Source: Bryobacteraceae bacterium
GTDB lineage: Bacteria > Acidobacteriota > Terriglobia > Bryobacterales > Bryobacteraceae
Assembly: GCA_019748195.1 (NCBI GenBank)
Contig: JAIEPW010000077.1
Span: 1-37,526, forward strand
DNA: 37,526 nt
Reading direction: 5' to 3'
In this document: positions 33,193 to 37,526 of the stretch, piece by piece
Position numbering within the stretch: position 1 is the stretch's first letter
How the letters are laid out: each line of letters begins with the position of its first letter
Translations under genes and position numbers: made by a program
The notes under the pieces: model-generated
What the model was told of the DNA's origin: nothing
The model's input: only the letters and a program-made list of their open reading frames with translations
The model's database searches: none

Positions 33193-34043
33193 TCCATCTG
33201 GTAGTCGGCGCGGGCGGCGCGGACCATATTCTGAATCTCCACGGGTTCAAAGTCGGTGTGATGCGCCGTTACCGACAGCCTCGGCCGGAAACGCTTCATC
33301 GTCTCGCGAGCCCCCGCCAGCGCCCGCGGCTCCGCGCCCTCGATGTCCATTTTGATGAAGTGCACGGCCTCCAATTTGTGTTTGACGACCAGTCGATCTA
33401 TGGTCGTCAGCGGCACCTTCTGCACCACCTCCGCGCCGGGGATCTGCAGCACGAAGGTGTCCGTTGCCGAATTCCGCGGGTTGACGAACAAAGTAAGGGA
33501 GTCCTCGCGATCCCAGACGCCCAGCGGCTCCACGATCACACGCCCCGCTTCAATCTCGTCCCTCAGATTGCGGCGGAAGCAGGCCAGATTCTCGGGCGCC
33601 GGTTCGATGGCGATGACCAGCTTTGCTCCCGCGGCAAGCGCTCGCTTGGTAAAAACGCCGACATTGGCTCCGCAGTCCAGAACGATCTCGCCAGGCTGCA
33701 CCGCGTGAGATCCGTCGCCGTAGATCCTGCGTTCCTGCTCAGCCAGCAGCCAGGGAAGCTGCAACTCGCTTCCGCTCGGAACCCAATAGCGGCCTTCGGG
33801 GGTTTCCCAAAGGGCCCGGCCCTCTGGATCCACTTCCAGGCGGCGGCTGGCGTGCAAGATGCGGTCCTTGATCGCCACCTGGCGTTGATAGCCGGAATGC
33901 GCGGAGACGGCATCCTCGAAGGAGCAAATGGAGCTGCGGCCGGCGAGCTGCAGGGCGGCATGACGAACGGGCGGATAGAAGCGCGCCGCCACCGCGGCCA
34001 CGACGATCAGCAGCAGGCCCAACTTGAGGACGCGGGAAATCAT
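33132..34043 (-). CDS. FkbM family methyltransferase, membrane-anchored
   Basis: This 303-aa protein has an N-terminal helix (about residues 5-21) that would anchor or export it. The SAM-binding domain has VLDCGANVGVFTKRA (121-135), the acidic AIEPAPENLACFRRNL, and the FkbM-type VHFIKMDIEGAEPRAL. FkbM enzymes methylate sugar hydroxyls or small molecules; here the target is unknown. A membrane anchor on an SAM enzyme is unusual and suggests work on a membrane-linked glycan at the inner leaflet. Start ATG 34043, 14 nt after the extended -10 TGaTAAAGT (34066-34058). It overlaps the SCO gene downstream. Confidence 0.85.
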   Translation of the reverse strand: MISRVLKLGLLLIVVAAVAARFYPPVRHAALQLAGRSSICSFEDAVSAHSGYQRQVAIKDRILHASRRLEVDPEGRALWETPEGRYWVPSGSELQLPWLLAEQERRIYGDGSHAVQPGEIVLDCGANVGVFTKRALAAGAKLVIAIEPAPENLACFRRNLRDEIEAGRVIVEPLGVWDREDSLTLFVNPRNSATDTFVLQIPGAEVVQKVPLTTIDRLVVKHKLEAVHFIKMDIEGAEPRALAGARETMKRFRPRLSVTAHHTDFEPVEIQNMVRAARADYQMECGPCSEIKLFIRPDVLYFR

Positions 34044-34057
34044 CGGCCTTCGAAGCT

Positions 34058-34066
34058 ACTTTATCA
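34058..34066 (-). promoter_or_regulatory. Extended -10 (TGaTAAAGT) sharing the methyltransferase stop codon
   Basis: On the minus strand the TGA stop of the methyltransferase gene (34066-34064) forms the TGn part of an extended -10, followed by TAAAGT (34063-34058). The FkbM ATG at 34043 is 14 bases downstream, giving a leader of about seven bases. Confidence 0.5.
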
Positions 34067-34747
34067 CTTGCGGCTCGGGCCGCCCCCGGCGCGGCCCATA
34101 AGGGACAGCCGGAAGGAAGGGCGGTGGCGCCGCACCCGCACGCCGGTTAAACCCGCCGCCTCGGCAAGTTCCCGCAGTTCCGGCGGGCGGAAGGAAGCCT
34201 CCACCGAGATCGGCCCGTCGTGCAGCGTCACCTGATCCCAACCGAACCACCAACGAGTGGCGGGCAGGAAGTAGTAAGCCAGCGGATGCCGCTCGAGATC
34301 GATGGTCAAGACCGCTTGGCGGGCCACGCGTCTTCCCTCCCGGTACAGGCGGATCACGTCTTCATTGGAAAAGTGATGAAGAAACAGGGAGGAGAACACG
34401 AAGTCGAAGCTGCCATCCCGGAACGGGAGGCGGAAGGCGTCCGCCGCAACCCGATCTCCCGCCGAAGGCAAATGGCTGAGGGCGTAATCGAGAAGGGTAA
34501 CGCGGGCGCCAGGGTACAGCCGGCGGGTTTCGGCCGCGAGATCCCCGGACGCAGCGCCCACATCGAGCATGGTGAAGGACTCGCCGGCCCGGACGAGGGT
34601 GGCTAGAAGTTCGCGAAGAACCCGGTATGCGCCGGTTTCGCGATTGATGCGGGTGAGATCGGCCAGGCTGGCGCGAGCCTCCCCGGCGGGCAGCGTGTCC
34701 AGGATCTCGGGCCGGATCAGGCGTGGTCCCGTAGCCCGCAGGCGCAT
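34064..34747 (-). CDS. Class I SAM-dependent methyltransferase (UbiE-like fold)
   Basis: This 227-aa protein has motif I LDVGAASGDLAAET (61-74), an acidic residue in LLDYALSHL, the DAFRLPFRDGSFDFVFSSL segment, then LHHF and a late EEA-type helix, all typical of a small-molecule class I methyltransferase. The substrate cannot be predicted; members of this type next to polyketide or lipid genes methylate quinones or phenolics, but such genes are not seen here. Start chosen: ATG 34747, placed by TATAGT at 34763-34758; an ATG at 34795 would run through the divergent tdk promoter. Confidence 0.82.
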   Translation of the reverse strand: MRLRATGPRLIRPEILDTLPAGEARASLADLTRINRETGAYRVLRELLATLVRAGESFTMLDVGAASGDLAAETRRLYPGARVTLLDYALSHLPSAGDRVAADAFRLPFRDGSFDFVFSSLFLHHFSNEDVIRLYREGRRVARQAVLTIDLERHPLAYYFLPATRWWFGWDQVTLHDGPISVEASFRPPELRELAEAAGLTGVRVRRHRPSFRLSLMGRAGGGPSRK

Positions 34748-34757
34748 GATGATCCCT

Positions 34758-34786
34758 ACTATATCCGCTGCGGCCTCGACTATACT
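34758..34786. promoter_or_regulatory. Back-to-back divergent -10 elements 17 nt apart (methyltransferase and tdk)
   Basis: TATAGT on the minus strand (34763-34758) is 10 bases from ATG 34747, and TATACT on the plus strand (34781-34786) is 12 bases from ATG 34799. The two hexamers are separated by 17 nt, so each sits where the other's -35 should be. Confidence 0.5.
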
Positions 34787-34798
34787 CGTAGGCATCCG

Positions 34799-35419
34799 AT
34801 GGACATGATGACGGCGAACACGGGCTGGATTGAAGTGGTTTGCGGCCCCATGTTTTCAGGCAAGAGCGAGGAACTGATCCGCAGGCTGCGCCGTGCCCGG
34901 ATCGCGCGAAAACGTGTGCAAGTGTTCAAGCCGGTTCTCGATGACCGCTATTCGCTGACGGAGATCGTCTCGCATGGCGCGATTCGCATGCCCAGCGAAA
35001 CTGTACAGGACGCCGCGGAAATTCTGAAGAAGCTCGACTGGCGGACCGAAGTGGTGGGCGTCGATGAAGCCAACTTTTTCGGTACGCCGCTGATCGACCT
35101 CGCGCAGCAGCTCGCGGATTCGGGCAAACAGGTGATCATCGCCGGTCTCGACACGGATTTCATGGGGCGTCCCTTCGCCCCCATGCCGGAATTGCTGGCG
35201 TTGGCCGAGTCGATCGCAAAGACGCTGGCGATCTGCATGCGTTGCGGCAATCCTGCCAAGCATACGCAAAGGCTGGTGGAATCCACGGATCTGATTGTGG
35301 TGGGTGCGGCTGGAATGTATGAGGCTCGTTGCAGGCGTTGTTTCGAGCCGGGAGTCCCGAAACAGGAGTCCTTCGAATTTCTCCGCCCCGGCGCCGCGCG
35401 AACCACAGCCGCCGATTAG
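34799..35419 (+). CDS. tdk: Thymidine kinase (type II)
   Basis: This 206-aa cytoplasmic kinase phosphorylates thymidine for salvage. Walker A is GPMFSGKS (16-23), the DEANFF segment gives the Mg/catalytic acid region, the lasso segment is GLDTDFMGRPF, and zinc ligands are the pairs CMRC and CRRC. The fold and length match the bacterial/human TK1 type. Three close ATG codons (34799, 34805, 34808) are possible starts; 34799 is used because all lie after the predicted transcription start. It is followed by a 134-nt spacer with a new promoter. Confidence 0.96.
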   Translation: MDMMTANTGWIEVVCGPMFSGKSEELIRRLRRARIARKRVQVFKPVLDDRYSLTEIVSHGAIRMPSETVQDAAEILKKLDWRTEVVGVDEANFFGTPLIDLAQQLADSGKQVIIAGLDTDFMGRPFAPMPELLALAESIAKTLAICMRCGNPAKHTQRLVESTDLIVVGAAGMYEARCRRCFEPGVPKQESFEFLRPGAARTTAAD

Positions 35420-35508
35420 GGTGCTTTGGTACCGGAAACGGGGAAGGGCTACGGCTTTGCGCCGATTCCGTGAAACCTCAGGCCGTCCAAGCCCATCCCA
35501 AGTGGCAG

Positions 35509-35517
35509 TGATACAAT
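35509..35517 (+). promoter_or_regulatory. Extended -10 (TGaTACAAT) and Shine-Dalgarno for the coiled-coil gene
   Basis: TGa 35509-35511 and TACAAT 35512-35517 form an extended -10. About 30 nt of leader follow and include AGGAGG at 35539-35544, nine bases before ATG 35554. That spacing favours 35554 over ATG 35545. Confidence 0.6.
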
Positions 35518-35553
35518 TTGGGGAAGTACCCCTGTATCAGGAGGATGGAAACG

Positions 35554-36429
35554 ATGACGGACAATCCCTACGCAGCACCGCCGAGCAACAGCGGCGGCGG
35601 CATCAAGATCGCGATTCTGTTTGGTGCGGTCCTGGCGCTGCTGGCAGCCACTCTTTACTTGTATTTCCAGGTGAACACCCTGCAGACCGAACTGGCGCAA
35701 ACGCGCGAGAATCTGCTGTCAGAGGTCGCCAAAGTGCGGGAGACCTCATCGGTAACGGCGCAGACCCATGCCAAACGCGTGGATACGCTGAAGGATGAAC
35801 TGGCGGCAGCGCAGCGGCAGGCCGCGGCGGCCACCGGGCAGGCTCGCGCGGACGTGGAGAAGAAGGCCGAGCAACTGGCCGCGCAGCTTCGCGCCGAGCA
35901 GCAGAAACAGGCAGCGGCGATCACGGCGGAGGTCTCGAGCGTAAAGGAAGCAGCCACCGCGGCCAATACCAAGATCGGCGAGGTTTCGGGCGAGGTTTCG
36001 AGCGTAAAGACGGAAGTCGCCGCCACGAAGACCGAGCTCGAAAAAACGGTTGCCGACCTGAAGCGTGTAAACGGCGATCTGGGCGTCCAGAGCGGGCTGA
36101 TCGCCACCAATGGCAAGGAGCTTCTGGCTCTCAAGCAACTGGGCGAGCGGAACTACTTCGAGTTCAAGCTGGCCAAGAGCAAGCAGCCGCAGCGTGTGGG
36201 CGATATCACGCTGCTGCTGAAGAAGGCCGACGAGAAGCGGAATCGCTTCACGGTGGAACTGGTGGCGGACGATAAGCGCGTGGAAAAGAAGGACAAAAGC
36301 GTCAACGAGCCGCTGCAGTTCTACACTTCCAAGGCGCGGCAGCCTTACGAGCTGGTGATCAACGAAGTGAAGAAGGACCAGATCGCCGGATACCTGGCGA
36401 CGCCGAAGGTGCAACAGGTTCGGAACTAG
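35554..36429 (+). CDS. Membrane-anchored coiled-coil protein, unknown
   Basis: This 291-aa protein has a short Pro/Ser/Gly-rich cytoplasmic start (MTDNPYAAPPSNSGGG), one transmembrane helix at about 18-38, a long coiled coil rich in Ala, Glu, Lys and Gln at about 40-190, and a C-terminal compact beta-rich domain (FEFKLAKSKQPQRVGDITLL and so on). I do not recognise the family. The single anchor and long rod suggest a periplasmic spacer holding the C-terminal domain away from the inner membrane. A 12-bp tandem duplication (35977-36000) adds GEVS to the coil. It is followed by a strong hairpin at 36458-36486 and then the rRNA operon. Confidence 0.7.
   Translation: MTDNPYAAPPSNSGGGIKIAILFGAVLALLAATLYLYFQVNTLQTELAQTRENLLSEVAKVRETSSVTAQTHAKRVDTLKDELAAAQRQAAAATGQARADVEKKAEQLAAQLRAEQQKQAAAITAEVSSVKEAATAANTKIGEVSGEVSSVKTEVAATKTELEKTVADLKRVNGDLGVQSGLIATNGKELLALKQLGERNYFEFKLAKSKQPQRVGDITLLLKKADEKRNRFTVELVADDKRVEKKDKSVNEPLQFYTSKARQPYELVINEVKKDQIAGYLATPKVQQVRN
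35977..36000 (+). repeat. 12-bp perfect tandem duplication inside the coiled-coil gene
   Basis: GGCGAGGTTTCG occurs twice in a row at 35977-35988 and 35989-36000, encoding GEVS-GEVS. A similar AGGTCTCGAGCGTAAAG at about 35929-35945 shows that the coil grew by duplication. The unit of four residues is not a whole heptad, so it should shift the coil register. Confidence 0.85.
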
Positions 36430-36457
36430 CGGCCTGGGTTCCTGGGAGGCTGTGGAG

Positions 36458-36486
36458 GCGGGCGCGGCCGTTGCGGTCGCGCCCGC
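36458..36486 (+). terminator. Strong GC hairpin after the coiled-coil gene
   Basis: GCGGGCGCGGCC (36458-36469), loop of 5 nt, GGTCGCGCCCGC (36475-36486) form a 12-bp stem with one G-T pair. It separates the coiled-coil gene from the rRNA promoters. The following bases (TAACGCTTTA) have only a weak T-rich tract. Confidence 0.7.
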
Positions 36487-36575
36487 TAACGCTTTAATAG
36501 CGTGTCGGCCCGGGAACCGGAAGCCGCAGCCGGCGTCCGGGACGGCTGGGGAGGCGGGAAAAATCCCCGTAACCG

Positions 36576-36604
36576 TTGCGAAGCGGAACGCATCTTGTTA
36601 GAGT
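36576..36604 (+). promoter_or_regulatory. rRNA promoter P1
   Basis: -35 TTGCGA (36576-36581), 17-nt spacer, -10 TAGAGT (36599-36604) with TGt directly before it. AAAAATCC at 36559-36566 lies nine bases upstream of the -35 and may be part of an UP-like element. Confidence 0.7.
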
Positions 36605-36746
36605 AGTGGAGGTCGGGTTGGCGGTGCCGGCTCGATCGTGTGGACTCGCCTGAGTTGGAAAGTTCTCCTCCCCCGGAAGTGCTTGGAAGGGCGGAGCGTC
36701 GGCGGGTGGGATCTGTAGCGGAAACGAAAAAAATCCGAGAAACAGG

Positions 36747-36775
36747 TTGCCAACCGGTTGGAGTCCTGATAGAGT
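36747..36775 (+). promoter_or_regulatory. rRNA promoter P2
   Basis: -35 TTGCCA (36747-36752), 17-nt spacer, -10 TAGAGT (36770-36775) with TGa directly before it. AAAAATCC at 36729-36736 lies ten bases upstream of the -35, as in P1. The bases after both -10s are alike (AGTnGA). Confidence 0.7.
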
Positions 36776-37188
36776 AGTTGATGGGCAGTTTGAGACGTAA
36801 GCCCGAAAGGGTGAGCGGGCCGCTGGACTGGGTGGCCGTCCTGAAAAGGACAGCCGGATCGGGAAGGTGGCTGGTAAGAGGGACGGCAGTAAGACTCCGT
36901 TAGGTCCTGGTGGTTCCTCTCAGAAGTTCTTCGAGTTTCCCAAGTTTCTAGGATGCGGCCGTAGGCGTCCCTGGAAGGCAGTAAGGAATTCCAGGTTGAA
37001 GCCGGTTGCGTTCCGTGGGGTTCCGGAAGGAGCTCCGAACAAGTTTCGAGGCCGGCGCTTCGATCAGTTTTCGCAAGATCGCTGATTGAGGTAGCCCAGA
37101 TCTTTGACAATCTGGTTGAACGCGAAATTTTATCCCGTTCTAGAACTCTGAGTAATTCAACCGGAGCGAAAAGTCAAACTCTACAATT
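36776..37188 (+). other. rRNA operon leader, no protein gene
   Basis: The 413 nt between P2 and the 16S gene show no credible coding frame. They hold a hairpin GTCC/GGAC (36838-36851) extendable to GGC/GCC with one mismatch, G/T-rich stretches, and the boxA-like element at 37099-37112. The last roughly 70 nt before 16S are A/T-richer and probably pair with sequence downstream of 16S in the RNase III processing stem, which is outside the window. Confidence 0.65.
37099..37112 (+). promoter_or_regulatory. boxA-like antitermination element
   Basis: The segment GATCTTTGACAATC resembles boxA (TGCTCTTTAACA in E. coli), at the usual place about 80-90 nt before 16S. The flanking CAGAT (37097-37101) and ATCTG (37110-37114) could expose it in a hairpin loop. 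It also contains TTGACA (37104-37109), which could instead be a -35. Confidence 0.5.
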
Positions 37189-37526
37189 TTCAACGAGAGT
37201 TTGATCCCGGCTCAGAATCAACGCTGGCGGCGCGCCTAACACATGCAAGTCGAACGAGAAAGGGGAGCAATCCCTGAGTAAAGTGGCGTACGGGTGAGTA
37301 ACACGTGGGTTATCTACCTCCTGGCGGGGAATAACTCTGGGAAACCGGAGCTAATACCGCATAAGCCCGAAAGGGGAAAGCAGCAATGCACCGGGAGAGG
37401 AGCCCGCGGCCGATTAGCTAGTTGGTGAGGTAATGGCTCACCAAGGCTACGATCGGTAGCCGGCCTGAGAGGGCACACGGCCACACTGGCACTGAAACAC
37501 GGGCCAGACTCCTACGGGAGGCAGCA
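37189..37526 (+). rRNA. rrs: 16S ribosomal RNA (5' part, runs off window)
   Basis: The conserved 5' end AGAGTTTGATC starts at 37196 (E. coli position 8). The segments GGCTCAG, ACGCTGGCGGC, ACATGCAAGTCGAACG, GGGTGAGTAACACGTGGG and finally ACTCCTACGGGAGGCAGCA (ending at 37526) are universal 16S landmarks. The V1-V2 sequence looks like Acidobacteriota of the Solibacter/Bryobacter group, which I infer by resemblance. Base 20 (E. coli numbering) is C where U is usual: the sequence reads GATCCCGGC. The start coordinate is estimated by alignment to E. coli numbering. Confidence 0.97.

Noticed and set aside
34748-34795. N-terminal extension of the methyltransferase to ATG 34795
   Set aside because: It would place the TATAGT -10 and the divergent tdk -10 inside the coding region; the extension has no domain content.
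36598-37110. A 170-codon open frame on the minus strand across the rRNA leader
   Set aside because: It covers the rRNA promoter P2, the leader and the boxA-like element, starts without a ribosome-binding site, and its translation has no recognisable domain or signal.
37104-37133. A third rRNA promoter (TTGACA with TTTTAT)
   Set aside because: The 18-nt spacing and the weak -10, together with the close match to boxA at the usual place, make antitermination the better reading; not listed as a promoter.

Overview
The window is a GC-rich, densely coding stretch of a bacterial chromosome with no mobile elements, CRISPR arrays or tRNA genes that I can see. The partial 16S rRNA gene at the right end (V1-V2 region) and the gene content (lineage-typical secreted unknowns, many GT and FkbM genes, a fungal/archaeal-type Asd in a dap operon) suggest an Acidobacteriota member near the Solibacter/Bryobacter group. 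That placement is recognition by eye, not a database result.

Layout. 1-2595: the end of a CDGSH iron-sulfur protein gene, then a secreted unknown translationally coupled to a GH88 unsaturated uronyl hydrolase. 2592-7135 (minus): a membrane-embedded spermidine-synthase-like protein and an OPT oligopeptide transporter. 7225-12235 (plus): glutamate dehydrogenase, mutS and anmK in one tight operon. 12237-15124: a divergent pair, a YihY-type membrane protein and a GT-C-like membrane protein. 15125-15381: a hairpin-rich intergenic region. 15382-21184 (plus): the lysine/diaminopimelate operon dapE-asd-lysC-dapB-dapA-dapD. This covers aspartate to LL-DAP by the succinylase branch, apart from the aminotransferase.

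21160-26082 (minus): a five-gene glycan cassette (GT2, DPM-like GT2, DUF2304, TMTC-like TPR membrane protein, GT4). 26092-27753 (minus): DUF47 regulator plus PiT phosphate transporter. 27842-29497 (minus): a TtcA-like tRNA thiolase and a SpoU-family RNA methyltransferase. 29543-32028 (plus): a YdcF-like protein, a membrane-anchored TPR protein and a dGTPase. 32086-34747 (minus): a small basic secreted protein, a CusF-SCO1 fusion, an FkbM methyltransferase and a class I methyltransferase. 34799-36429 (plus): thymidine kinase and a membrane-anchored coiled-coil protein. 36430-37526: an rRNA operon head with two tandem promoters, a long leader with a boxA-like element, and the first ~340 nt of 16S rRNA.

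The strongest cross-cutting signal is regulatory. Many transcription units have a clear -10 hexamer (often extended, TGnTAnAnT) ending only 6-10 nt before an ATG, GTG or TTG. This predicts leaderless mRNAs and resolves several start codons. Genes inside operons instead use 4-nt ATGA/GTGA overlaps or Shine-Dalgarno sites. In two places the stop codon of the upstream gene is part of the next gene's -10 element. In two divergent regions the -10 elements of both strands overlap on the same bases.
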